From: Mycobacterium pseudokansasii
Lineage (GTDB): Bacteria; Actinomycetota; Actinomycetes; Mycobacteriales; Mycobacteriaceae
NCBI RefSeq assembly: GCF_900566075.1
Contig: NZ_UPHU01000001.1
Location: 1,736,001 to 1,800,000 of the forward strand
DNA length: 64,000 nucleotides
Direction: 5' to 3'
The notes beneath the pieces are model-generated. The model saw only the letters and a program-made list of their open reading frames with translations, was not told the origin of the DNA and made no database searches. Both the position numbers and the translations under genes were made by a program. Position 1 is the first letter of the stretch. Every line of letters begins with the position of its first letter. Below are positions 1 through 9,428 of the stretch, piece by piece.

Positions 1-2401
1 ACCGGCGGCGGCATTCGTCGGGCTCGTGGCCGCCGAAGATCAGCTGGCCCAGCTGCGCGTACTTGTCCGGGGCAACGTAGGCCGAATATCCGGGTGCGGG
101 CATGAATTTGGTTGGCAAACTTGCGTTGTAGCGCAACACATGCGGCAGGAAGATTCCGTTGGCCCGTCCGTGCGAGATGCCGAACGCGGCGCCGACGGCA
201 TGGGCGAGCGCGTGATTCGTGCCGACGAACGCGTTCGAAAACGCCAGCCCGGCAAGGGTTGCCGCGTTGGACATGGCGGTGCGCGCCGACAGGTCGTCGG
301 GATCTTCGTAGGCCCTGGGCAGTGCGTCGAAGATCAGCCGTGCCGCCTGGGCGCACAGCGCGTCGGTGTAGGGCGAGGCGAAGATCGACACGCCCGCCTC
401 CAGCGCGTGGGTCAGCGCGTCGATGCCGGTGTCGGCGGTCAGTGTCGGCGGCATCGATGAGGTCAGCACCGGGTCGACGATCGCGAGGTCGGGCACCAGG
501 CTGTAGTCGACCAGCGTCTCCTTCTTGCCGCGCACCGTCAACACCGCCGCGGGCGACACTTCCGACCCGGTTCCCGATGTCGTGGGGACGGCGACTAATT
601 GGACACGATGACGGTCGACGGGATAGTCGGCCACCCGCTTGCGGGGGTCGAGGAACGGCATCGTCAACTCGTCGAGGCTCTTGTCCGGGTGTTCGTAGAA
701 CAGCCGGATCGCCTTGCCGGCGTCCAGCACCGAGCCGCCGCCGACGGCGATCAACAGATCGGGTTGCACCCGCGCCAGCAGCGCGACGCCGCGGCGGATG
801 GTCGACTCGTCGGGCTCCGGGGTGACTTCGGCGAACACCTGCACGTGACGGGTGCGCAACTTGGAGCGCAGCATCTCGATCACACCGCGCTCCTCGGTCA
901 GGGCATCGGTCACCACAACGACGGTTTCGCAGTCCAGCTCGCGCAGGTTGTCCAACGCGCCTTCGTTGAAGTAGGTGTTGGACGGGACGCGGAACCACTG
1001 CGGCGGGGTGCGCCGGCGCGAGACGGTCTTGATGTTCAGCAGTTGCCGGTAGTTGACGTTCTCGGTGGTGCTCGACCCGCCCCAGGTGCCGCAGCCCAAC
1101 GAGAACGTGGGCGTCAGGTTGTTGTAGACGCCACCGAGTGCTCCGACCGACGTGGGCGCGTTGACCAGGATGCGGCCGGTGCGAACCGCCAAACCGTATG
1201 TCTCGATGACGTTTTCGTCGTTGGCGTAGACCGCCGAGGTGTGCCCCAGACCCCCGTGCTCGGTGACCAGGACGGCGACGTCGATGGCGTGCCGGACGCT
1301 GCGAGCGCGCACCACCCCGAGTACGGGCATTAACTTTTCCTGCACCAACGGGTGCGCGGCGAGTTCGTCGAGATCGGCCGGCAGCGCCGCCAGCAGCACC
1401 TTCACCGTCGGTGACACGCTGAACCCGGCCCGTGCGGCCAATTCCGACGCCTTCTGTCCGACCGCCGCCAGCGAGATCTTGTCGCCGCAGCCGAACGCGA
1501 ACTCGGCTATCGCCGTGGCCTGCTCGGGGGTGAGCAGCTGGGCACCCATCCGCTCGAACTCGGCGATCACCTCGTCATAGATCTCGTCGTCGATGACGCA
1601 GGTCTGCTCGGCCGGGCAAATGACCGAGGAGTCAAAGGTTTTCGAGATCAGGATGTCGACGACGGCGCCTTTGAGGTCCGCCGTCTTATGGATGTAGATG
1701 GGCGCGTTGCCGGGACCGACGGACAGGCCCGGCTTTCCGGCCGCATTCGCCAGCGCGACGATCTTCGGGCCGCCGGTCACCCAGATGAAGTCGACCTGCG
1801 GGTGTTTGAACAGGTAGTGCGTCACCTCGTGGGCGGCGTCGGGGATGACCTGCAGCGCCCCCGGCGGCATCCCGGCCGCCTCGGCCGCCGTGCGCAGGAC
1901 TGCCAGGCTGCGTTCACACGAGCGCACCGCATACGGCGATGGGCGGAACAGGATGGCGTTGCGGGTCTTGGCGGCCACGATCGCCTTGAACAGCACCGTC
2001 GAGGTCGGGTTGGTCACCGGGGTGATGGCCAGCACCACCCCGATCGGCTCGGCAACGTAGGAGATATTGTGCTCGACGTCCTCGTCGATGACCCCCACCG
2101 ATTTCTTGTCGCGCAGGTAGTCGTGCAGGAACTCGGTGGCCACGTAGTTCTTGACGACTTTGTCCTCGAAGACGCCGAAACCGGTTTCCTCGATCGCCAC
2201 GCCGGCCAGTTCCCCCGCCGCCCGAACTCCGGCGCGCACCATCGCCTCGACGATCGCATCGACCTGCTGCTGGTCGAGCGTGCGGAATACTCGGGCCGCC
2301 TGCGCAGCCGCATCGACGATGGCGTCGACCTCGCGTCTGCGGTGCTCGTCGACCGCGGGTGCGTCGACCGGGGCGGCCTTTTCGGCGTGCGTAGTGGTCA
2401 T
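1..2401 (-). CDS. adhE: Bifunctional acetaldehyde-CoA/alcohol dehydrogenase, 3' end cut by window
   Basis: The family reduces acetyl-CoA to acetaldehyde and then to ethanol, or runs in reverse. About 800 residues are visible from an ATG at 2401; the reading frame runs off the window start, so the C-terminus is missing. The N-terminal half is a CoA-acylating aldehyde dehydrogenase with the nucleophile Cys near residue 262 (SSVICPAEQ) and the AdhE linker motif LGCGTWGGSS. The C-terminal half is an iron-type alcohol dehydrogenase with the NAD motif GGGSVLDAGKA and the metal-binding His segments DALTHALEA, GTNHALAHA and GISHGRANG. No frameshift is seen. AdhE is usually a fermentative enzyme, so it is noteworthy in a mainly aerobic genus. 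The next gene is divergent. Confidence 0.93.
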   Translation of the reverse strand, partial: MTTTHAEKAAPVDAPAVDEHRRREVDAIVDAAAQAARVFRTLDQQQVDAIVEAMVRAGVRAAGELAGVAIEETGFGVFEDKVVKNYVATEFLHDYLRDKKSVGVIDEDVEHNISYVAEPIGVVLAITPVTNPTSTVLFKAIVAAKTRNAILFRPSPYAVRSCERSLAVLRTAAEAAGMPPGALQVIPDAAHEVTHYLFKHPQVDFIWVTGGPKIVALANAAGKPGLSVGPGNAPIYIHKTADLKGAVVDILISKTFDSSVICPAEQTCVIDDEIYDEVIAEFERMGAQLLTPEQATAIAEFAFGCGDKISLAAVGQKASELAARAGFSVSPTVKVLLAALPADLDELAAHPLVQEKLMPVLGVVRARSVRHAIDVAVLVTEHGGLGHTSAVYANDENVIETYGLAVRTGRILVNAPTSVGALGGVYNNLTPTFSLGCGTWGGSSTTENVNYRQLLNIKTVSRRRTPPQWFRVPSNTYFNEGALDNLRELDCETVVVVTDALTEERGVIEMLRSKLRTRHVQVFAEVTPEPDESTIRRGVALLARVQPDLLIAVGGGSVLDAGKAIRLFYEHPDKSLDELTMPFLDPRKRVADYPVDRHRVQLVAVPTTSGTGSEVSPAAVLTVRGKKETLVDYSLVPDLAIVDPVLTSSMPPTLTADTGIDALTHALEAGVSIFASPYTDALCAQAARLIFDALPRAYEDPDDLSARTAMSNAATLAGLAFSNAFVGTNHALAHAVGAAFGISHGRANGIFLPHVLRYNASLPTKFMPAPGYSAYVAPDKYAQLGQLIFGGHEPDECRRR

Positions 2402-2518
2402 GGTCGGATCCTCGACTCGGGGAAGGGCACTGTAGGTATCCCGAATGAGCCGATGCTAGGGGTCTGCGGTGGGGCGTAACGAGGGTCGGAAGGCCCTAGG
2501 TTGCTGTACGTTGACGCG

Positions 2519-3643
2519 GTGTCAGTAGAGCCGGACAACAACGACGTCGAGTCGTTGGGGTTGCTCGATCACCTCGATGGACGGGCGCGTCAGGAGCGTG
2601 CCGAGCTCATTACCTGGCTGCTTGATCGTGGGTTCGACGTCGACCAGATCCGCGGCGCGTTCATTCCGATGCTATTGCCGGCCAACCGCGCGATCGGCGA
2701 CGACGGAACCACGGTGTCGGCCCGCGAGATTTCGGAGTCCAGTGGCGTCAGCCTCGAACTGCTGCAACGGCTGCACCGCGCGGCGGGACTGGTTCGGGTC
2801 TACGACCCCGATTCGCCGCTGCGGTCACGCGCCGACGCGGAGGCGGTGCTCAACGCCGCGCGGCTGGTCGACCTGGGATTGGATCCGGCACGGGTCGGAT
2901 TGGTCGTGAGACTTCTGGTCGAGGGCCTCACCGGCCCGGCGGTGGCGCTGCGCCGGGCGGCCCTGCAGGCGTCGTTGAGCCCGGGCGCCACCGAACTCGA
3001 CCTGGCGAAGGCCTTCGAACACCTGGCGCAACAGGCCGAGCCGCTGCTCGGCCCGATGGTCGACGATTTGTTGCGACTGGTGCTGCGACATTCGTTCGAG
3101 ACCGAGGCGATCAACGTGGCCGAGCGCGCCGCCGGCACCTTGCCGGGCGCGCGGGACGTGGCGGTTGCCTTTGCCGATCTCGTCGGATTCACGCGGCTGG
3201 GGGAGCAGCTGCCACCGGACGACCTGGGACTGATCGCCTTTCGGCTCAGCGATCTGGCTCACGATGTCACGGCGAGTCCGGTGCAGTTCGTCAAGACGAT
3301 CGGCGACGCGGTGATGCTGGTCTGCGCCGAAGCGCCGCAACTGCTGACCACGGTGCTGGACCTGGTCGAGGCGGCGGCCGCCGAGAAAATCCTGCGGCTG
3401 CGGGTGGGATTCGCGTTCGGACGCGCCATCAGCCGTTCCGGAGACTGGTACGGCAGCCCGGTCAACCTGGCCAGCCGGGTCACCCACGCGGCGCCGTCAG
3501 GCGCGGTGTGGGTGACCGAGGCCGCACGCGAGGCGATAGGCGACGCGCCGGGCCTCGAGTGGTCGTTCGTCGGCGCACGCCATCTCCGCGGGATTCACGG
3601 CGAGGTTCGGCTGTACGCCGTCCGGCGGGCCACGTCGGGGTGA
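2519..3643 (+). CDS. Class III adenylate cyclase with helical N-terminal regulatory domain
   Basis: Makes cAMP from ATP. The C-terminal ~175 residues form the catalytic domain. The metal-binding Asp lies in AFADLVGFTRL, the substrate-selecting Lys and second metal Asp in VKTIGDAVM, and the adenine-side Asp and transition-state Asn/Arg in DWYGSPVNLASR. All canonical catalytic residues are present. The first ~190 residues are helical with no membrane segment, so this is a soluble cyclase resembling M. tuberculosis Rv2212, whose N-terminus is regulatory. I chose the GTG at 2519; an in-frame TTG at 2501 would add six residues. It is divergent from adhE with about 120 bases between them. Confidence 0.9.
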   Translation: MSVEPDNNDVESLGLLDHLDGRARQERAELITWLLDRGFDVDQIRGAFIPMLLPANRAIGDDGTTVSAREISESSGVSLELLQRLHRAAGLVRVYDPDSPLRSRADAEAVLNAARLVDLGLDPARVGLVVRLLVEGLTGPAVALRRAALQASLSPGATELDLAKAFEHLAQQAEPLLGPMVDDLLRLVLRHSFETEAINVAERAAGTLPGARDVAVAFADLVGFTRLGEQLPPDDLGLIAFRLSDLAHDVTASPVQFVKTIGDAVMLVCAEAPQLLTTVLDLVEAAAAEKILRLRVGFAFGRAISRSGDWYGSPVNLASRVTHAAPSGAVWVTEAAREAIGDAPGLEWSFVGARHLRGIHGEVRLYAVRRATSG

Positions 3644-3662
3644 TCCGCTTTCGCCACCGGTG

Positions 3663-4493
3663 TCAGGAGTCGAGATCGGTGCCGGCGCTGAGCTGTTCCC
3701 AGGTGGCGATCTCGTCGGCCCGCTGCTCGGCGATGTAGCGGTACAGGGCCAAGGCGTCGGGTCCCAGCAGCAAGAACCCCGGCGGTTCCGGTGATTCGAC
3801 GGCCGTGATGATTGCCGCCGCGGCCTTGGCGGGGTCGCCCTGTTGGTTGCCGTCCATGGTGTCGTTTTCGATGCGGCGCTGCCCGGCGGTGGCGGCGTAG
3901 TCGTCGATGACCGTGGCCGACTGGGTGAGCGAGCGGCCGGCGAAGTCGGTGCGAAACGCCCCCGGTTCGACGACGATGACCGAAATGCCAAGGGGCGCAA
4001 CCTCACCGCGCAGCGCCCCGCTCATTCCCTCGAGGGCGGCCTTCGCCGCGGAGTAGTAGCCGGAGGCCACCGGGGTCAGCTGAACGGTGATCGAGGAGAT
4101 GTTCACGATCGAGCCGGAGCGGCGAGTCCGCATGCCGGGCAATACGGCCTTGATCATCGCGACGCTGCCGAAGAAGTGCGTCTCGAACAGCGCGCGGATG
4201 TCGGCGTCGTCGCCCTCTTCGACCGCGGAGCGGTATCCGTAGCCGGCGTTGTTGACCAGCACGTGGACGCCGCCGAACCGCTCTTCGGCCGCGCGCACCG
4301 CCGAGGTGACCTGGTCGGATTTGGTGACGTCGAGAGCCACGGCCAGCACCCGGTCCGGCGTTGCGTCGGCCAGCTCGGCGACCGTGCTGACGTCACGTGC
4401 GGTGACGACGACGTTGTGGCCGGTGTCGATAGCGGCTTCGGCGAGCGCACGCCCGAGCCCGCTCGAGCAGCCGGTGATAAGCCATGTGGACAT
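3663..4493 (-). CDS. Short-chain dehydrogenase/reductase
   Basis: Classical SDR of 276 residues. The nucleotide-binding motif TGCSSGLG is near residue 8, NNAGYG lies in the middle, and the catalytic Ser and Tyr-x3-Lys are in NISSITV and YYSAAKAAL. The PG motif after strand six is VVEPGAFRTDF. The substrate cannot be read from sequence. A strong ribosome-binding site (AAAGGAGAC) lies ahead of the ATG at 4493. It converges with the adenylate cyclase, with only about 20 bases between stops. Confidence 0.88.
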   Translation of the reverse strand: MSTWLITGCSSGLGRALAEAAIDTGHNVVVTARDVSTVAELADATPDRVLAVALDVTKSDQVTSAVRAAEERFGGVHVLVNNAGYGYRSAVEEGDDADIRALFETHFFGSVAMIKAVLPGMRTRRSGSIVNISSITVQLTPVASGYYSAAKAALEGMSGALRGEVAPLGISVIVVEPGAFRTDFAGRSLTQSATVIDDYAATAGQRRIENDTMDGNQQGDPAKAAAAIITAVESPEPPGFLLLGPDALALYRYIAEQRADEIATWEQLSAGTDLDS

Positions 4494-4594
4494 TGAGAAA
4501 TGTCTCCTTTCGGTCGAGACAACCTTGGCACCACGCGGCCAGACTGCCGGCGGCGGGCTCGTCTTCCGCCGCTGCCGCGCCCCGCGCCGCCGCG

Positions 4595-5268
4595 CTAGCC
4601 GGCTCGCGCAAGATCGTCAATGACCGTCTCGGCCGCCTTCTTACCGGTCGCCAGCGCGCCCTCGGTGCACGCGATCGGAAACAGGTACTCGCCCGCCAAG
4701 TACAATCCAGCGACGTCGTTCATGTGATTGTCGAGCAGGTCCTGGATTGCCACGAACTGCCCGGGGGATTGCAGGTTGATCGCGCGATCCCAGCGGAAAA
4801 CTTTGGTGATCTTCGGGTCGTCCGGAAAGCTCGGACATATTTTCTGCAGCTCCGAAATCGCGAGGCGGCGCCGTTCCTCCTTGCTCATGGTGGCGAGTTT
4901 TTGTCCTCCCAGCCACGGGTGGGGGCAATGACCACCGGCTTATCCCGCGAGTTGCTGCCCAGGGAGGCAAAGTCCAGAACGGTCTTCTCGCCGGCGGGCA
5001 TCATGACGACGTAGAACGGCGTATCTGTCTGCTCGACGAGCGGTTTGTCCAGACCGAACTGATAGTAGTAAGTGGAGCTGTATTTGCAGGTGCCAAGGGC
5101 TTTTTGCATCGCCTCGGGAAGATCGGGGATCAATTGCCGTGCGACCACGGCGTCGACGGCGCAGACCACCCGCCCGGCCTCGACGAAACCGTCGTCCGTT
5201 GCCACGCCCAGCACCCGGTTGTCCTCGATACTCACCTTGCGCACCGGGGTATTGAGACGCACACAGCA
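4595..5268 (-). pseudogene. FAD-dependent oxidoreductase (phytoene desaturase-like), 5'-truncated and frameshifted
   Basis: Only the C-terminal ~220 residues of a larger FAD oxidoreductase of the phytoene/carotenoid desaturase type remain. The upstream frame (from about 5268) encodes VRLNTPVRKVSIED and the substrate-domain segment ending in TRGWEDK. The downstream frame (from about 4897 to the stop at 4595) encodes MSKEERRRLAISELQ and the FAD-closing motif GLYLAGEYLFP. The two frames join at a run of five T at 4898-4902, where a sixth would restore the frame. The N-terminal Rossmann half is missing: homology ends abruptly near 5266, where it meets the acyl-CoA synthetase on the other strand. 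Not functional as read. Confidence 0.82.
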
Positions 5269-6651
5269 AGGCTCGCGCGGTCCCGATCAACGTCAACTAC
5301 CGCTACCGGCAGAACGAGCTGATGCACATCTACGCAAACTCCGGATCCGTACTGGCGATCGTCGCCCCCGACTATGTCGATCTGGTCAACGAGATCCGGC
5401 CCGCGCTGCCCCACCTGGGGCAGGTGCTGGTGCTCGGCGAGGACTACGACGCGGCGTTGGCAAGCGCGTCACCGCGGCGCCGCATCACCGGCCGCAGCGG
5501 CGACGACCTTTACATCCTGTACACCGGCGGCACCACCGGTCTGCCCAAGGGTGTGGTGTGGCGCCAGGAGGACCTGATCCGCGGCGCGCTGAATGCTCAA
5601 CGCTGGAATGCCTCGCTGGACAGCGTCGAGCAGCTCGGCGCGGAGGCGGCCGCTAACGAGTTCCCGGTGCGGGTTCTCACCGTTGGACCGCTGATGCACG
5701 GCGGCACCCAGTGGATCCTGGGCAACTGCCACGTCGCCGGCGGCACTTTCGTCGTGACCACCCAGCGCAGCTTCGACCCTGCTAAGACGCTCGACTTGGC
5801 GTCCAGAGCCAAGGTCACCGCGATCGCCGTCCTCGGCGATGCCACCGCTCGCCCTCTTGCCGAAGCGCTGCTGGCCGAACCGGACCGTTGGGATCTGGAC
5901 AGCGTACTGGCGGTGGCCAACGGGGCGGCGCCGTTGTCGGCGGGCGTGCGGGCGCAGCTGCGCGAGGCGCTGCCCAACCGCATCATCAGGGACACCCTGG
6001 GCGCCTCGGAGTCCGGCGTCACGCTGAACCGCTTCGACGACGGTAAACCCAGGACCACGCCGATATTCGACGCGGACCCCGACGTCATGGTGGTCGATGA
6101 GCAGCTGCGGCCCTGCCCGGTCGGCCAGGTCGGCATGCTGGCGCGCAGCGGCGCCATTCCGCTGGGCTACTTCAACGACCCGGACAAGACGGCGGCCGCC
6201 TTCAAACACATCGACGGGCAAACGCTGGGTGCTGCCCGGCGATCTCGCCCGCCGCGAGCCGGACGGCACCATCTCGCTGCTCGGCCGCGGCGTGGTCACC
6301 ATCAACTCCGGCGGCGAGAAGATCCACCCCGAGGAGGTCGAGGGCGTGCTGCTGCAACACCCCGACGTGTTCGACGCCGGTGTGGTCGGCACCCCGCACG
6401 AACGGTGGGGCGAACAGGTCACGGCGCTGGTGCAGTTGCGCGCCGGTGCGACATTGAGCCTGGAGCAGCTGCAAGACCACAGCCGCAAGCTCATCGCCGG
6501 GTTCAAGGCGCCCAAGGCGGTGTTCACGGTCGACCACGTGCCGCGCACCGTGCTCGGCAAGATCGACTACCGCGCGCTGAAGTCGTTGGCCCTGGAACTC
6601 TTGGGTCTCGACAAGCGCGAGCCCGACCGGGACACCAATCTCGGTGGATAG
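5266..6651 (+). pseudogene. Acyl-CoA synthetase (FadD family), 5'-truncated and frameshifted
   Basis: Remnant of a fatty-acid or steroid-side-chain acyl-CoA ligase. Recognisable protein starts at 5268 (KARAVPINVNYRY, normally about 90 residues into the protein) and continues through the AMP-binding P-loop LYTGGTTGLPKG and the motif LGASESG. At about 6217-6220 an extra A in CAAACG shifts the frame: one frame reads to HIDGQTL, the other resumes RWVLPGDLARREPDG and continues with the C-terminal lysine motif RTVLGKIDYRAL to a stop at 6649-6651. Both the missing N-terminus with its promoter and the frameshift argue for a dead gene. Confidence 0.85.
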
Positions 6652-6696
6652 CGCGTTTTCGGGGTTGCCTGGCCCGCGACGCTCTACGCTGTCGTC

Positions 6697-8079
6697 GTGA
6701 GGCGGTTGTCCGCTCTGGACGCGGCGTTCTGGTTCGCCGAGACCCATACCTGCCCAATGCACATCGGCGGTCTAGCGATCTGTGACCCCACGAGTGCGCC
6801 GAATTTCGGTTTCGATGCGGTCAAAGACCTCATGGCTGCACGTCTCCCGGAGCTGCCGTTGCTGCGGTGCCGCGTCGCCGGCGCACCCCTTGGCCTGGAC
6901 CGGCCATGGTGGGTCGAGGACACCAGGCTCGACATCGACTATCACATCCGGCGCGTCGCGGTGCCCTCGCCGGGCGGACGCCGCGAGCTGGAGGAGCTTG
7001 TCGGCCGCCTGATGTCCTATCCACTGGAGCGCAGCAGACCCCTGTGGGAGATGTGGTTCATCGAGGGTCTCGAGGGCGGTCGTGCCGCGACCCTGACCAA
7101 GATCCATCACGCCCTCATCGACGGGGTGTCGGGTGCCGGCCTGAGTGAGATCATGCTGGACGTCACGCCGCAACCGCGACCACCGGCCGTCGGGGTCCAG
7201 GAGTCGTCGGCGGCCGGCATGCCGCGTTTCGAGCGGCGCGCGCTGGGCGCCATGTTCAACGTCACCGTCGCGACCCCCTACCGGTTGGCGCGGATCCTGC
7301 AGCAGACGCTGGTCCAGCAGCTGGCCGTGCGGCGACTGGCCAACAAGCCGCCGCATTTCTTCCAGGCGCCGACCACCCGGTTCAACGCCGACCTCACGCC
7401 CGAGCGGCGGGTCGCGTTCGCCCGAGTGCCGCTGGATCGGGTGAAGGCCGTCAAGCAGGCCTTCGGCGTCAAGCTGAATGACGTTGTGCTGGCGATGGTT
7501 TCGGGTGCCCTGCGCGGCTACCTCGAGGAGCGTGGGGAGCTGCCCGAGCGGCCGCTGATCGCCCAGATCCCGGTCTCGACCCACCGCGACGACACGCGGT
7601 CCGCCAACCAGATCGCGTCGATGACGATGAGCCTGGCCACCAACGTCGCCGACGTCGCGGAGCGGCTGAACACCGTCTACCGAAATTCCCGGGGCGCCAA
7701 GGAGATGGCCAAAGCGCTCACCGCCCACCAGATCATGGGTCTGACCGATACGACGCCGCCGGGCCTGCTGGCCCTGGCCGTCCGGGCCTACACCGCCAGC
7801 CATCTCGGCGGCCGCGTCGCCCCGATAAACCTTGTCGTCTCCAACGTTCCCGGGCCCGACTACCCGATCTACCTGGCCGGCGCGGTGGTGGAAAGCCTGA
7901 TGCCGATCGGCCCCCTGACCATGGAGGTGGGCCTGAACGTCACCTGCTTCAGCTACCGCGGGTCCATCGATTTCGGCTTCGTCACCACCCCGGAGGTCGC
8001 CGACGATATCGACGAACTCGCCGACGCGATCGAGCCCGCGCTGACCCAGCTGGAGGAAGCCGCCGGGCTCGTGGCCTGA
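6697..8079 (+). CDS. Wax ester synthase/diacylglycerol acyltransferase (WS/DGAT)
   Basis: Transfers an acyl-CoA to a long-chain alcohol or diacylglycerol, making storage wax esters or triacylglycerol at the membrane-cytosol interface. The protein is 460 residues, the usual family length. The catalytic motif HHxxxDG appears as [12 protein letters not shown] near residue 137. The second conserved motif NxxxSNVPGP is present as [13 protein letters not shown]. It resembles the Rv0221 branch (opening [11 protein letters not shown]). It starts at GTG 6697, about 45 bases behind the dead acyl-CoA synthetase, so lipid activation and storage were probably once linked here. Confidence 0.9.
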   Translation: MRRLSALDAAFWFAETHTCPMHIGGLAICDPTSAPNFGFDAVKDLMAARLPELPLLRCRVAGAPLGLDRPWWVEDTRLDIDYHIRRVAVPSPGGRRELEELVGRLMSYPLERSRPLWEMWFIEGLEGGRAATLTKIHHALIDGVSGAGLSEIMLDVTPQPRPPAVGVQESSAAGMPRFERRALGAMFNVTVATPYRLARILQQTLVQQLAVRRLANKPPHFFQAPTTRFNADLTPERRVAFARVPLDRVKAVKQAFGVKLNDVVLAMVSGALRGYLEERGELPERPLIAQIPVSTHRDDTRSANQIASMTMSLATNVADVAERLNTVYRNSRGAKEMAKALTAHQIMGLTDTTPPGLLALAVRAYTASHLGGRVAPINLVVSNVPGPDYPIYLAGAVVESLMPIGPLTMEVGLNVTCFSYRGSIDFGFVTTPEVADDIDELADAIEPALTQLEEAAGLVA

Positions 8080-8114
8080 ATCGGCTGCTAATACTACTAA
8101 GAAAGGAATTCACA

Positions 8115-8579
8115 GTGCAGACGCTCGAACGCGTTCTGGCCGGACATAAGTTCTTCAGCGGGATGGACGCGCGTCATCTGCAGTTGGCGGTCGGGTGTGC
8201 GGCGAATGTGCGCTTCAATGCCGGCGAGTTGATCTGCCGCGAAGGTGAGCAGGCTGATCAGTTCTACCTCATTCGCGCCGGCAAGATCGCGCTCGAAACG
8301 TCTTCTCCTGGCCACGGCAGCCTGGTTGTGCAGACCCTCGGCGACGGCGACATCCTCGGATGGTCGTGGTTGGTGCCGCCCTACCACTGGCGCTTCGATG
8401 CGCGCGCGGCCGAGATGACGCGGGCGATCGGTTTCGACGGCAAGTGCCTGCGCCGGAAATGCGAAGAGGATCACGAACTCGGGTACGAGCTGCAAAAGCG
8501 TGTCATCGCCGTACTCGGAGAGTATCTCGATGCCACCAGGTTTCGGCTGTTGGACATCTATCGCGACGCCATCGAATGA
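8115..8579 (+). CDS. Small cyclic-nucleotide-binding domain protein
   Basis: 154-residue protein consisting of a single CRP/FNR-type cyclic-nucleotide-binding beta-barrel. Family hallmarks are NAGELICREGEQADQFYLI and the glycine-rich turn near GDGDILGWSWL. There is no C-terminal helix-turn-helix, so it is probably a cAMP- or ligand-sensing partner rather than a transcription factor. A clear ribosome-binding site (AAGAAAGGA) precedes GTG 8115. The gene lies 35 bases behind the WS/DGAT gene in the same direction and may be co-transcribed. Confidence 0.8.
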   Translation: MQTLERVLAGHKFFSGMDARHLQLAVGCAANVRFNAGELICREGEQADQFYLIRAGKIALETSSPGHGSLVVQTLGDGDILGWSWLVPPYHWRFDARAAEMTRAIGFDGKCLRRKCEEDHELGYELQKRVIAVLGEYLDATRFRLLDIYRDAIE

Positions 8580-8595
8580 AGTCACTGCGACGGCG

Positions 8596-8630
8596 GCCAA
8601 GCCTCGCCGAAACCCGCATCGGGGCTTGGC
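8596..8630. terminator. Candidate terminator hairpin between convergent genes
   Basis: Perfect 8-base inverted repeat GCCAAGCC (8596-8603) and GGCTTGGC (8623-8630) just after the cyclic-nucleotide-binding gene and before the convergent nitroreductase end. No U-run follows, which is common for mycobacterial terminators. Downstream (8660-8720) a degenerate direct repeat of CTGCGACCGCGTTC is visible. Confidence 0.5.
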
Positions 8631-8760
8631 TTCCGCAGAGTTCAGCGCTGGACCCACCACCGCGACCGCGTTCATCGAGTGTGCAGCTACTGCGACCGCG
8701 TTCGGCGAGTCGGGTGCGTGGCCGCAGGGTCGCGGCCGGCTTGAACACTGCAGCCGCGGC

Positions 8761-9426
8761 TTAGCCGTCGAATGCCGGGCCGCCGAAGCGCTCCCGGGTG
8801 ACGAACTCGGCAGCCGGCCGGCGGCGCAGCTTGGTCAGCTGGCGGGTGGGCCTGCCGAGCGGCACGATCGCGGCGACCGCGTGGGTGCCGGGAATGCCCA
8901 GCATTGCGCGGACCTGCTCCTCACGGGCGATCGCCATGGTGGTGATGGTGCCGCCGTAGCCCTCGTTTCGAGCGGCCAGCAGGATGTTCCACACCAAGGG
9001 ATACACCGACGCGCCGGCGGCGATCCCGACCCGGTCCAGGTCCTGATCCAGCGCCGCGACCACCTCCAGGTCAACCGAAACAACCAGCACCACCGGCGCT
9101 TTGGCGACCGAGGCAACGAATACCTCAGGGACTTCGGTGTTGTCGACGACCTCCCGCGGCACCTCGCTGGGATGGACCGGATTCCAAGGGTTTTCACCCG
9201 CCTGCAGCTGGGCGAGGTAGCGGCGGGCGGCCGGGATGCCCAGCTCGGCCAGGCGACGACGGACGTCGGCGTCGCGTACCACGGTGATGTGGGCGCCCTG
9301 CCGGTTGCCGCCGCTGGGGGCGAACCGGGCGGTGTCGAAGATGCGTGACAGCACCTCGTCGGGCAGCGGGTCGGCGGTGAACTCGCGCGCCGCGAACGTC
9401 GTTCGCATGACGTCGTAGAGCTCCAT
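8761..9426 (-). CDS. Nitroreductase-family FMN oxidoreductase
   Basis: 221-residue nitroreductase-fold protein using FMN and NAD(P)H. Near the N-terminus is the FMN-phosphate motif with Arg (REFTADPLP) followed by FAPSGGNRQG. The C-terminal half carries the glycine-rich GYGGTITT and PLGRPTRQ segments of the family. I chose ATG 9426 (MELYDVMRTTF), because reading further upstream in this frame enters non-coding shadow of the neighbouring gene. It begins 2 bases after the stop of the Hsp70-like gene, so the two form an operon. Confidence 0.85.
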   Translation of the reverse strand: MELYDVMRTTFAAREFTADPLPDEVLSRIFDTARFAPSGGNRQGAHITVVRDADVRRRLAELGIPAARRYLAQLQAGENPWNPVHPSEVPREVVDNTEVPEVFVASVAKAPVVLVVSVDLEVVAALDQDLDRVGIAAGASVYPLVWNILLAARNEGYGGTITTMAIAREEQVRAMLGIPGTHAVAAIVPLGRPTRQLTKLRRRPAAEFVTRERFGGPAFDG

Positions 9427-9428
9427 GG

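Noticed and set aside
26..2479. Several long plus-strand frames
   Set aside because: They are opposite-strand shadows of adhE: they are Arg/Gly/Asp/Gln-rich and lack any family motif, whereas the minus strand encodes full AdhE motifs.
8115..8579. CRP/FNR transcription factor
   Set aside because: The protein ends after the cyclic-nucleotide domain; there is no helix-turn-helix.
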